From Owenia fusiformis (taxonomy: Eukaryota; Annelida; Polychaeta; Sabellida; Oweniidae): a DNA stretch of 64,000 bases. Both the position numbers and the translations under genes were made by a program. How positions within the stretch are numbered: the first letter of the stretch is position 1; each line of letters starts with the position of its first letter. The DNA lies in contig CAIIXF020000001.1 in NCBI GenBank assembly GCA_903813345.2, forward strand, positions 47,447,885-47,511,884, written 5' to 3'. Of the stretch, positions 44,948 through 56,934 are shown in pieces. The notes below the pieces were generated by a model. It was not told the origin of the DNA. It saw only the letters and a list, made by a program, of their open reading frames with translations, and made no database searches.

Positions 44948-47623
44948 TCGCTTTATGATGCTCGCCACAATAGTAAGTTAACTATCAATAATGTATATAT
45001 AAATATCGAAGCACAAAAGGGAAAGGACCAGAAACTATAAAGAAACCAAGCAAGAAAAACAAACTCTAAGTGTAAACCTTAAGAAAGATAGACACCATAT
45101 ATCCCAAAACCATGGTCTAACGTGAAAAGAAATAATGTCTAACATCCCCTTCTCCCCTCTAATCGAGAACCAATATCACATTCCAGGACCAGAACACCAA
45201 GGTACATTTCATTCATACTGAAGTCATTACAATACATGTTAAAGAAAACATTGAAAAAAAGATACTCATAAATCATAACATCAAAAATAGTTGTAGATAC
45301 TACTCATCAAAGATGCATTCAATCTCAAATGATGTGGGATAGACGAATTGATAGAAGTCTGGGATCTCCCATGATCGATCGTAAAATGTACGTGTCATAT
45401 GGCATTGACCAAATAAATCAGAGCACGAAAATATGTTATACGTTCACTAGCCAGGCACCAAGGTACAAATATTTCGTCTTGATTTCAAGTTTCTTGTTAT
45501 GCGAGGTATAATCCAACAATTTAATAAGAGATTTGGAGTTGGTCGAATTGGCTTGACATTCTAAAATGAAAGGTTCAATGCAAAACATGTGTTATATGCA
45601 ATTCATGCAGGATGTCGAAGGTAACTCTAAAATATAAGTTTGTCGCATCGTTCTGAATGAAACAGGCGTATCCTATTGATTAGCACGCACTAAAACACTT
45701 ATCTTGATGTATTATCGGTAAAAGATGGTCAATACGAGATCAGACGAGGCAACGAAATATTGGAGCAATTTTTCAGTCAGTCAAATACAGTCTTATGTTA
45801 TCCAGAGGTATTTCCGACCATAAGTACAGTATTTTTCAATTTATTAGCATAGAATGTAGATATTATCAAATTCAGTTGTCTAGAATGAAATGAATGAAAA
45901 CATTGGAAAGCATAAGAAATTCTTATGGTAAAATAACATTGGATATGTTGTTTTCGAACTTTATTTCTTTCAGCACATTCCCCATTTTTGAATTCCAGAA
46001 TAGTTTCATCACTGACTCTTCTATCATTAACAGATTTATCCGTTCGTTCCGTTATACGATAACGCGACAAACGTCATTCGACACGATGCATACTGCATAG
46101 GATAATTAACGACATACGAGCAAAAAGGAATGAAATGCTCCCTAATTATACATTATTTCAAGGCTATTGAAATGTTGATCCGACCCCTTGGGTTTATTTG
46201 CGGGTGGGATTCAAATGGCAAATTTTGAAATAAAACATGCGTTTTAGTAACCATCCCATGAACTTATCTTATAGTTCGTTTTAATCGCTTTCTTTTGATA
46301 CTGCGACATGTTGTTGAAATGTCTCTGATTATGATTTGCTTTATTTGACGTTTGGCTACACTCAAAGTTGAAACAGGTAAACGTGTAAATGTCAGTTGTT
46401 GATGATATTAAAGCAAACTGTCGACAATTTAAAAATGTTTTTTTACTAAGTTTTATCCACCATAACACATCTTGTCAAAGATCGAGCGAAGTCGTCTCAC
46501 ATGGTTTATGTCAAGACAGACGGACGGATGAACGAAATAACGGACCAAAATACGTAATCGAGGATTTGGATTGATTTGAAAGAACTCATCATGAACTACC
46601 ATATTGCACGTCTTTTGAATAAATAGTCGAATAATTTCACCAGGTTATTTTTCAGTAGCAGTAACTTCACATCATAGCGACCGATACATCACTATGCACA
46701 CAATCTTATTCAGAAAACAATTGCAACATACAATACTTACGTACAATGTACAATAAAACACTTTTTGTTGAAATAAATCTATTCAAATAAAATACTATCA
46801 GCTGAAGTTTTACTTTAAAATATTCCAAACTGTCAGAATCAATGACAAGACAGATATATCAATGTCCGAAATCACTGTTGTATGTCGTATTCTCATAAAT
46901 CGTTCAATTTTATTCAGGTCTTTAATTCTCATCTTAGAGGAACCCGTAGGGCTTTAATTCTTTGTATTGGCAAAGTAAGTCAATACCATATGATTCTGGC
47001 CAGTATTCTCATCATCCAAACCAATAATTATATACCGATGAAAGAAATTTGAAATTATAATAGATATATCTTTATAAAATACTGAATCTTCGGCACTTTA
47101 ATGTCGCGTGGCTCCCAGTAGGTCTGACTATATCATTGAGTTCAATTGGTGGTATATTCCCATATTGAGCCTACCTTATTGTCCCATATTGAGTAATCGC
47201 CAATGGGTCGTCCATCTGTCATATGGGGTTTGATCTATTGGTGTTGACTACACGGACCATGTATCATCAAATAAACGTATGTAATCATTCGTCATAGCTG
47301 GAGAGGTACTCAGCTCACTGGCACCTGCAAAATATAATTGTTCCGTTTTTGGTCATAATATTGACATTTGTTTGATTTTCTTTTGTATTTCAAGAGTTCT
47401 GAGAATGTGAATCGTGCAATTTGGAATTATATTTTACGTTAATATGACCGTCATTCATCGAGCATACCATAATGATCAACTTTATGGAAGATCATGGAGT
47501 ATGCACTTTAAAACCTTTTAGAACAACTATTTGTTGCATGCTTTTATGTCAGGGGACATAGCTCAAAAACAAGTTAAAGTGCATGGAACCCATTGTGGGA
47601 TCCTCAGTCTGTACTATCGCTTG
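44948..47623. other. HES intergenic, unassigned
   Basis: No gene, RNA or element recognised; all open frames are short and without motif. Confidence 0.5.
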
Positions 47624-48534
47624 GACGTGTCGCAAAAAGGTGGCGCATTTGTTTTTAAGGGTATCGCGTGAATGTAACTTTGATTCCCCGGATTATAAGA
47701 TAATATTTTAATTAAAGTTATATATCATTTTAAAGCTGTTTCGATGAAGATTTTAGATCAACTACACTCCGTTCACATTTTTTGCGTGTTCGTTTTTAAA
47801 AAAGATTTTTTTACCAAAACATCTGGCAAATATCCCATGTTGACACGTTACATTTTGAATTATTTTTCGTCTTTAAACGTTCATAACTCAAACAATATAT
47901 GACTATTATACTTATTTTTCGTCTTGATAAAGGTAGATGGAAGTTTTATTTCAAAGGATGAATTTTAGTAAGCGTCCCATTATATTGTGACGTCATAGAG
48001 TCTGAAAAATAGAATCTGTTGACAGCGACCTTTCTTGCTCATTTTTTGGTACCTTCAACTTTTCAGGTGTACATTAAACAAAAAATACGAGATCAATTTT
48101 TAATAATCATACATGATTATTTTGCTCCTAAACTCTAGTTTATTAATAAATAGTTGATTTTGTTCACAAAAGTATGTGTTTTCTGTTGTATGTGGAAAAG
48201 TGGAGGACGAAAGGTTTTCAAAATTCATTAAAATAGGGCTAATTTACGCCATTCGCCTATTTTCAAGCACAGCAACACGTATATTTATTTCACCTAAAAT
48301 ATCAATTGATTCGTGTTTTATGATGCTCCTAGCCCATTAACAATATATATATGATATCAGAGTTATTCGTCTAAAAGGTTTTGAGATATAGAGGTAAATG
48401 TGGAGGACGAAAGGATTTTCATGTGTGTACATTTTTCTCAAAAACGTCACATTCTATCATGTTAAAAGCGAGGATCCTCTGGATTACGCCACAAAATGTG
48501 TAACAATGCGTGCGCGAGCTTTTTGCGACACGTC
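47624..48534 (+). mobile_element. 911-bp longer copy of the GACGTGTCGC inverted-repeat element
   Basis: Termini GACGTGTCGCAAAAAGGTGG at left and ...CTTTTTGCGACACGTC at right. Most of its length matches the 24001-24477 copy in reverse complement. No clean target duplication is visible here (TTG left, TGG right). There is no transposase frame. It lies between the two HES genes. Confidence 0.8.
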
Positions 48535-48785
48535 TGGAATAGAGACATAACCTTTAGATGAGAGACTAATAAATCAGAATACAAGAAACCGATATAAGAT
48601 ATAATACAAAAGTGATTTACAGTAGTCCCTAACTTGCTCAGAGAAAAATGAAGTTTCGTTGACCGGTACTCTGCCACAAAAAATGAACACATCATTTCAA
48701 AGTACTGACTTCCCTTTTATTAAGAAATTATAGTTCGTTTTGATTGTAACAGGGGCTTTTGCCTCTAAAATCCTTCTAAAAACTA

Positions 48786-49910
48786 CCCTGCGCGCAGAGT
48801 CTAGTTAAACTACACGAAGACGAAGCTCTCTTTTAAGAAGTGAAGTCAAACGAATGCAAATGGTATCTAAAAACCTTCTCAAAACAACTTTTAGTATATA
48901 TATTTTTTACATTTTGCCACAACATAACTGCATTTCAATTATGATATCAATTGATTTTCATAAAATTAAGTACTTTGTCAATATGTTTTAAGTAACAAAA
49001 ACCGTATAATGCTTGAAAAGGTATTGTGACATGTATAAAAGGTACAGGGTAACAAAAACGTTAGCCAAATAAATATGATTACTTTGGAATATAATCATGA
49101 TATCCCCATATTAAGTCAATAGTGCATATCCCCATGGTAAGTCAATATAGCCTTGCTCAAATCCTCATTTTCTAAGTGAAACTCCCTGTTACCGGGAAAA
49201 TGTAACATAACCTAGTGTATATCATATTTGTAGGAACACTAGTGTACTAGGTAGTAGTTGGTTTTTGTGGAGGACACCCGAACAACAGGTTCCTTATCTA
49301 GAGCTCTAGAAAAACCAGATCAGGGACTAATTGTGTTTTCGGGACAACAGTCCACTTCATAAATTTGACCATAGTTGCGCATAAAATATTTTCGCCATAG
49401 GGCGTTGACATACTCATGAAGCAAGAACACTCGCAATAAATGCATGCGATTAGAATACTAAACTATACTTCTTGTAATTAAATTGTATATGCTCATGTAA
49501 TCTCCACCACGCACGTGCAAAAAGGATCAGAGACGAGATGGCTCACTATCTAAGATTACTTCTAATCTACTACTTACAGATTTTAAAATGTGTACATTTT
49601 TCTAAATAGTGAAATATATACATCTATGTATATTACGTATAATACTTTGATCATGTTTCATGAGTACATATAAACGTTAATTTACTCCATACGTTCATTT
49701 CCGTCTTGTGGTGTTAAGTGTAAGATATTGTTCATTCATGTGCACTATATATATTGCTTATTAACGACTTAGCGGGGATACAACAATCAACGAGATACCA
49801 GGAGTTTCAGCTCCAGGGGGCAACTTGGGATACTCTTTGCATTCGTTTGACTTCACTTCTTAAAAGAGAGCTTCGTCTTCTTGTAGTTTAACTAGACTCT
49901 GCACGCAGGG
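48786..49910. mobile_element. 1125-bp TA-flanked DNA element with 75-bp terminal inverted repeats
   Basis: Left repeat 48786-48860, right repeat 49836-49910, two mismatches in 75. Ends CCCTGCGCGCAGAGTCTAGT; TA at 48784-48785 and 49911-49912. There is no transposase frame, so it is non-autonomous; superfamily possibly Tc1/mariner from the TA. It lies between the HES genes. Confidence 0.85.
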
Positions 49911-50449
49911 TAAACTTGGGACTAAATGACGTTGGATAACGTAGGGGTTTTCATCTCCCATATTCCTGAATGTTTGTTCTACCATTAGAATATTACCATT
50001 AAATAAAGTGTGTGTCATTTCGATGTTCCACCTTCATATTTTTCTTTTAAATTTTTGTAATAAGTCCAACCAAATTGGGCCGAAACCAAATCCGAATATT
50101 GATGAAATCAACACAATTATGTGTATGTATAAAATACTTTTTTTCATACATTAATTATTAAAAACTACAATTCATATTAAGGTGCAACAGTTAGTGCAGG
50201 GGGGTGGCATTCAACGATCATCGACCAGTGTCAAAATATATTTGAGTTTGGATATTTCATCAAGACTAACATATATTTTCATTATATACAAAGAAAACCC
50301 CTTGATGAACATTAATTTAGCTGATATTCCTCTTGAAACGCGGTGGATCTTAAAAATCTATAAGTGAGACTCCCTTTATAGAAGCTTTGAACTGAATTTA
50401 CACTTCTTTATGCTGAAATTGATAGTTTATACAACACATACATTTTAAG

Positions 50450-51150
50450 AAAATAGGTATGTCAAAGAAGGTGCTTGCTTATTACGTTATATGGACTACG
50501 TAAGTTTATTATATTTTAATATGTCAGGATTGTTAGCTCATTACATAAGTTAATTGTGTTTCCAAATGTAAGGATTACTAGCCTAGCTAACAACATTTTC
50601 ATATGTAAGTTAATCAAATTTTGAAATGTAACAACTGCTAGCTAATTACATGTTCATAAGTTTCATATGAAAATATAATTAACTTACAATCCCCTCCATA
50701 AGTTTGGTAACAGGAAATTCCATTTTGGATCACGAAATCAAAACCCTGTTTATGTACGAGGTAATATTCCAGATTTGTCATAAACTTCCGATACTGTAAT
50801 AACCCAAACAATGTTAGGCTCTGCATGATATTCTATCTAATGGAAACTCCCGACTACCAAACTTATGGAGGGGATGGTAAGTTAATTATACTTTCATATG
50901 TAAGGATCTTGCTAGCTAATTACATTTTCATATGTAAGTATATTTTCACATGTAAGAATTTCTTGCTAATTACATTCTTATGTACTAGTTAATTATATTT
51001 TCATACATGCGTTTTTTATACGTTAGGATTTCTTTAATACATTTCCCCGACATTTTCAAATGTCAGCTGATTAATTTTTCATATACAAGTTAATTACATA
51101 TGAATATTTAAGGATTGTTAGCTTAATACATTTTCATATGTAAGGATTTC
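50450..51150. repeat. Degenerate 35-40-bp repeats (TTAGCTAATTACATTTTCATATGTAAG-type)
   Basis: Motifs GCTAATTACATTTTCATATG and TAAGTTAATTA recur about ten times over 0.7 kb, interrupted at 50690-50874 by a small inverted-repeat element. It lies 0.6-1.3 kb above the HES-B start. Confidence 0.65.
50690..50874. mobile_element. 185-bp MITE-like element (TCCCCTCCATAAGTTTGGTA ends)
   Basis: TCCCCTCCATAAGTTTGGTA and its complement bound a 185-bp segment; the flanking repeats AACTTAC / GTAAGTT extend the symmetry. A related CACTCCATAAGTTTGGCAAC occurs once near 30539. Confidence 0.7.
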
Positions 51151-51219
51151 TGGGTTAGAATAACAGTTTCCGTGATTCACGACCACAGGTGCAACAGTTG
51201 ATACCAAATAGTATCCGTT

Positions 51220-51227
51220 TTCCCACA
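51220..51227 (+). promoter_or_regulatory. Su(H)/RBPJ site, HES-B distal promoter
   Basis: TTCCCACA on the sense strand, about 505 bases above the ATG, 16 bases before a HES-type E-box. Confidence 0.5.
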
Positions 51228-51242
51228 CTGTTGGAATACTCT

Positions 51243-51252
51243 GGCACGTGCG
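51243..51252. promoter_or_regulatory. HES-type E-box upstream of HES-B
   Basis: GGCACGTGCG, nine of ten bases of the GGCACGTGCC site preferred by Hairy/HEY factors, so autoregulation is possible. Confidence 0.45.
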
Positions 51253-51541
51253 CAAGCATAATACCCATGTAGCTTGCCAGTACTACCAGCGTTCACTAGT
51301 CGGAAACAATGTTTGCCAATAGTTACGTAATTCTAAAAGTATCAGATGTAACTTACTGAACAATACAATTTACATACAGAACGAGAAAATAAACATATTT
51401 TTCCAAGTTGATCAGCTCATTTCTAAATATATCATTTAGATTCAGCGTCTACTTTTGTCGTGAGGTACTTTATTGAAATAGCGGTCGCTGATTGGCCACT
51501 TGTATAGGTATGTTCGTATGCCTGTTTAAACATAAGCGATT

Positions 51542-51549
51542 TTCCCACG
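51542..51549 (+). promoter_or_regulatory. Su(H)/RBPJ site, HES-B proximal promoter
   Basis: TTCCCACG on the sense strand; a TATA-like TTTATAA follows at 51569-51575. Confidence 0.6.
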
Positions 51550-51568
51550 ACATCCTCGGCGCACGGTG

Positions 51569-51575
51569 TTTATAA
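51569..51575 (+). promoter_or_regulatory. TATA-like element of HES-B
   Basis: TTTATAA 157 bases above the ATG and 20 bases after the proximal Su(H) site. Confidence 0.4.
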
Positions 51576-51731
51576 TCTACGTGTGCTTAGAACGATGTCA
51601 TTTATCAAGCGGCATTCCGTCACACACTATCACCCGTAGTCATCGGGACAAGAGCACGCTAGCGCCACCAATAGGCATCATCCTGAATTAAGAACTTGTA
51701 GGATTAAGAAAGCTGAACGTCACGATAAGAC

Positions 51732-54700
51732 ATGACGCCAGAAGAAGCCATGGAAACATTAGCAAGTGACAAAAGAGTAAATATATTTTTGTTACATTTA
51801 TAATTAAGATTAATATACTTAATATGTGTTCTACATTTTTATATATAATTATGTCCAAAGCTTTTAGTATACGGAACATTCAAAGTGTACGTTTATATTT
51901 CAGTTTCACCAATAAATAATAAATAAAAAAACAAATGAATCTTTTACATGTACATTTCTGTAATTGCTCTTGGACGTCATATTTAACTAGTTTTACTATT
52001 TTAACTATTGTCAATAACATTTAGAAAGTAACAAAAAATGTATTTGAATCTAATTATCACCAGTTGAAGTAAAAATGATGTTTTTAATTGTTTATAGAGT
52101 AATAAGCCAATGATGGAGAAGAGACGTAGGGCACGAATCAACGCCAGTCTAGCGGAACTAAAGGCACTTCTTATCGATTTCATGAAAACAGAGGTAAAAA
52201 CTTGCATCTTATCCTTAGTCATCCAATTTTTTACCACCCACCCGGCCCTTTTTGCTGACTGTATTACACCACCATACGGCAAACGTATGTTTAGTTATCA
52301 AGAGGCGGCTTCGCAAAGGCTATTCCCTTAGGCGGTAGCAAAGAATATAGAGTGCTAAATGTTGTTTAATTTTTTTTCAAAAGCATGTTTCCCCTAGAAT
52401 AAAGAAAATCGAATAAATGTTTAAGATATTGAAGACGGTACAGTAATGTTCATATGCATAAGAAATGAAAACAAGGAACGTTCAATTTTTCAAAGGTATA
52501 GCTAAATAATCAATGCATCATGAAATAATGTCGTTTACTCGTCTGTATCCGGTCTGTATCCTTGTCGGTAGCTCTTTCAAGTTAAGTCTATTCAATAACA
52601 AAGAATAAGTATAACTGATTTTGATTCAGATGTAATACTTGTCAAGAATCCGAATGTTAAGTTGCGATGGGGATCCGTGAGCTTGAGTTTGGTGCGATAT
52701 ATTACAAGCAGACGTTTTCATGAGTCTACAAGGCGCATGAGGGTTGGGACGTGAATAAGCCTATAAAAAAGCAAGCAATTTATCAAGTGATCCGGGCAAA
52801 AAACGTAAAGAGCCCGCCATTGAACCTTGGAACGCAACCTGTCTACACACTCGCATCATCCTTTCATATCGACCCTATCATAAATTGCTAGATTTGATGG
52901 CTCAGTTGTTTAAGTAAACTTTCCCACAACCTTTTTGTTTGTTAACTTGACAGTAATTTAAGAGATATGATTTTAATGAAGTATACTTTCAACGAAATTT
53001 TCTTGTTGTAGGATTAATAGTTTTTACGTTTCATGCTGATTCATCTCTACCTTGCCGTGTGAAACTTAATTTAATGTGTCGTCTGAATTAACCACATGTG
53101 AAACTCTAGAAAGATATAACGGCTCGAATTTTATTAAAACAAGTATCATCTGCACTTATTTTATTACAAAGAACATAACCTGTACAAAGTCATATTTCAT
53201 ATTTGGCAACTCCTTTCATCTATGTGTGTTTTACGGTGTTGCAATTCATTCATCAGTATATTTTAGCGAACATAATCATCACTCACCGTAGGGTGTCTAT
53301 TCTTTTGTAGGGGAGCCGTCATTCGAAGATGGAGAAGGCCGACATCCTAGAGATGACTGTACGACATCTGCGTCAGCTGCAAAGGCAGCAATATTCCGGT
53401 AAGTTCCCTATACTGCAAACGTTTATAAGAACTAGTGCTACAAGGGTTAGATCAATAAAAAGAAAATGACCACGTAAAGGGAACAATCAGGGACAATCAG
53501 TCATGAGGACATGAATCCCCAGCATACCAAACATACATAAGAATAGTGTCTTCCTTTCTCTTCCGTATAATACGTATTTATACCATGCCATTGCTTAATG
53601 CTAATGTGTGTTAAGTATTAATCAACATTTCTTTTTCCCATGGTCAAGTTACTCGTGTGTTTATACTCCCATTCATGCCCTTGTTTTTGACTTCCTCCAA
53701 GTGCAGGAACCCAGATATCATTCACTGAAGGAACTCAGTGAATAATGTCAGTCTTGACTCCTGCCTCTGAGGGTTATGCATTGGATGAAAACAATTGGTT
53801 TTCGTTTCAACCCATCTACTTCTAATTAACTGTTTTTAAGCGTTATTTTCTTATGGGCAAGTTTTTGTAAATTTTCAACATGGGCGTAGCCAGGCGGGTG
53901 CGATAGGTGCGATCACCTCACCCCCACAAAAAGAGAAAATGCAATTATATAAATGTTGTTGAAAATGTAACAAGTTACCCACTTGACAATTGCTGACTAC
54001 TCCCCTGTTCAATGAATGTGTTTTGCCATTGCACCTGAATAAGCAATAGCTTTATTCATATGCAAAATATAAAGATAGTTAATATATCTACAACTAATAT
54101 AACACAAGACCCATTATCATTTGGTGGAGCCCGGGGAAATATTGGAGCAAAAATGAATGCAAAGGGCAGCACTGGTTTTACAACTTCAACTTGGTTGGTT
54201 CCTGTTGTAATGTGAAATGTTGACAAAATTGACTAGCCTACTGAATTATTATTCATTAAGGATATTAAATTATATTTTAAAGTGGAAAATTTATCAAGTT
54301 CAAATCTATGTTGGCACGCGGATGAAATGTAATACCCAAATGACTATTGTAAATGTAAATACTTGTGATTCCATACCACACGTGGCAGTAAATGACAGAG
54401 TCCAGTTATGAGATTCAAACATTGTCTTTTGAGTTATAATTGCCAAGTCTTGAATGGAGGATTCTATTGTCAGAAGAAAATTTAATACAGTGATATTCAC
54501 CTTATAATAGGTATTAAATATGCCACCCTTTGTCTGCCTGGTAGATCTTTACGGTTGGTGAAACCATGGTGGTATTCCAATTTACATTTGATAAACTGTT
54601 CAATGAGGCTTTACATCAATTGTTAATACTTGGGATTACCTTTGCTCGGGGTAACAATGGCCAGGCATTCATGTAATTGTTCTCAAAACCAATGAACAGA

Positions 54701-55682
54701 CAATTATAATGGATTCAAAACAGGAAACGATGTTGCACCAGATAGGTATATGCCAAATAAATAACAGATTGATACATGTACATTTAAATTGTGCTGATTT
54801 ATTTCAGGGAGCACAGAGCCTACACAAATGGCCAAATTTCACGCTGGCTACAACGAATGTGCCAGCCAGTTGTCCAACGTTCTCTCCAACACAGGGAATG
54901 GGGTCGACCTCGAACTAAGAACAAGACTTTTAACACATTTAGCGAACACTATCCATGTTCAGAACTCAAGCTCTCACGATGGTGACGTCCACTCGTCCAG
55001 TCCTCACCCTACCATGCCACATGTAATGGATCATATGAGCACTGTAATGACATCGCAGTCGTCACCTCCATTATCTGAACCACATATGAAGATGATCAAA
55101 CTTGATGATGTTTCAAGTTCGCAATATCTCAGTCAAAGCCTGGAGGCATCCAATCCACAAAAGGAAACAGATTCTTTATTAAAGCATAAATATCCTTCCA
55201 GGCGAGAACAACATAATGAACCAAATGCGAGGTTCAATGAACAAACCGTTCAGAATAGCACCCTGGGTTACGTCCCAACGTTGGGTCCGTTACCAGCGCC
55301 ACGTTTATCCACACCTACACACCCATTAGCCATACAGACAATGCCACAAGGAGTGCAAATTATGACCCCAGCTCAGAATGGAAACTTGGCAATTGTAATT
55401 CCAAGCAATTTTCTAAATGGTACTAATTGTCTCAGCATACCCTTATATGCAACATTTGCTAATAGCGGCCCTATTCAACACAGTAGCCCGAAACGGGCTG
55501 ATACCATCGAGTTTGCTCCAATGGACACTCAAGCATCTATCAGTGTACGAGAAAATAAACTTGACGGTGGGATCACTGTTAAAAATAACACTGATACATC
55601 TGATCATAATCAGCGATTCCCTGCTCCTGCTGATGTTGCGGGTAAAGCGTCTTATGACAGCGACATGTGGAGACCTTGGTAG
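51732..55682 (+). CDS. HES: HES (Hairy/Enhancer of split) bHLH-Orange repressor B, 4 exons, 367 aa
   Basis: Second Hairy/E(spl) repressor, transcribed away from HES-A. Exons: 51732-51776, 52098-52193, 53311-53398, 54808-55682 (45, 96, 88, 875 nt); GT/AG borders throughout. The basic region SNKPMMEKRRRARIN holds the class-specific proline. Helix 2 is SKMEKADILEMTVRHLRQLQ, differing from HES-A mainly at one His/Tyr. The Orange domain at about 85-123 (KFHAGYNECASQL...) is more diverged. The C-terminus is a strict terminal WRPW followed by TAG, unlike the WRPWSR of HES-A. The long linker is Ser/Pro/Gln-rich, with an IKLDD that fits a SUMO-site pattern. The start ATG at 51732 gives a 15-residue leader (MTPEEAMETLASDKR) and sits 183 bases below a perfect Su(H) site. 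A poly(A) signal AATAAA lies at 56388-56393. Confidence 0.95.
52921..52928 (+). promoter_or_regulatory. Su(H)/RBPJ site in HES-B intron 2
   Basis: TTCCCACA, same strand sense as the promoter sites; the equivalent intron of HES-A also has one. Confidence 0.4.
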
Positions 55683-56387
55683 GATAACAGTGACATATAT
55701 AATATACTCAACCGCTGCTGACAGTTGCACTGCTGAATTTAGATAATTAACTGGTAACTTTTTAAATGTTCAACAACATGTTCGATTCGTTATTTGAGTT
55801 TAACATAGTAGCAATACACATATTGCCCATACTCTGTTTATCAAAAAGAAATGATCGCGATCCTAAGCATCAATTAATTATAGTGTATTGTTGTCAAGGT
55901 TTCCTGATAATCAAGATGTTGAAATTCTTAATTTCAAAACTGATTATTATTTGATAGTAAAAACGTTGGGTTGAGCAAATGAACTCATATTTATGATATG
56001 CGGGTTTTAATCTGCAAGGGATTATAAAGGAATCTGGTAAATATGACTTTTGAGCAGCTTTGAAGTCAAAGCCAGTTTGCAAACCGAGGTCGTTTGTTTC
56101 TCATCTCATGAATTGCATTTTGGATCAGATATATTTGTGTAAGGAATAATTTGGGATTCATCTACAAGGCTAATTTGCTCAGTCCTTTGTATTCGAGGGT
56201 TATCATTACCAAAGTCAAACACGGAGTTGTATATTGTATCAAGAAATGTCAATAACATCTAGGGAACAAATAGTACAAACACAGCAACCTGTTGAAATCA
56301 AACACGTTGAAAGGGGACGAATGTAAATCTAAACACAGTTATAGAAATGTATGTTCATACTTTGTAATTGTTAAACATTGATACAGG

Positions 56388-56393
56388 AATAAA
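56388..56393 (+). terminator. Candidate polyadenylation signal of HES-B
   Basis: AATAAA about 706 bases after the stop, followed by an A-rich run. Confidence 0.4.
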
Positions 56394-56934
56394 TCAAATA
56401 AAAATAATAAAAAAATTATGTTTGTTTGCAAATTGATTTATAATTTTAGGGACCTTTAAGCGTAACCGTGTCTACATGTATTAAAGAACCCCTCGCCGAA
56501 ACATTCGAAAAAGTAAAGTTGAGATAATTAATTTCTGATATAAACGTTATTTATGCCCAACGGGAAAAAAAGAAAATATAATTTTTAGGACTTCCCTTCA
56601 ATTACATTTAACTATGAAGTCATATACCGGTAATTCTATGATGTTTTCTTGTTTACAAAGAAAACATCCAGCTTCAGTTATGATTGAAAGACATTGTTAA
56701 TGCTCGTTTGACCCCATTCTCTCTCAAGTACTTCAGATATATCACTTAGACCCACATCAACTGAGATAAATATATTCCACCATAGCGAAAATCTCAATAA
56801 AAATCCCGTGAATTACGCCCAGATTTCATATAATCCTGGACAAGAGACATATAAAACGGTTGTATCTCTGCCTGGACTAAGACTCTGGCCGGGACAAAAA
56901 GTGGGATGTGTGTTCTGAGCATGTACCCACGTAA

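Noticed and set aside
53878-53940. GGGCGTAGCCAGG fragment as a functional site in HES-B intron 3
   Set aside because: It looks like the end of a widespread invertebrate dispersed repeat; too short to place.
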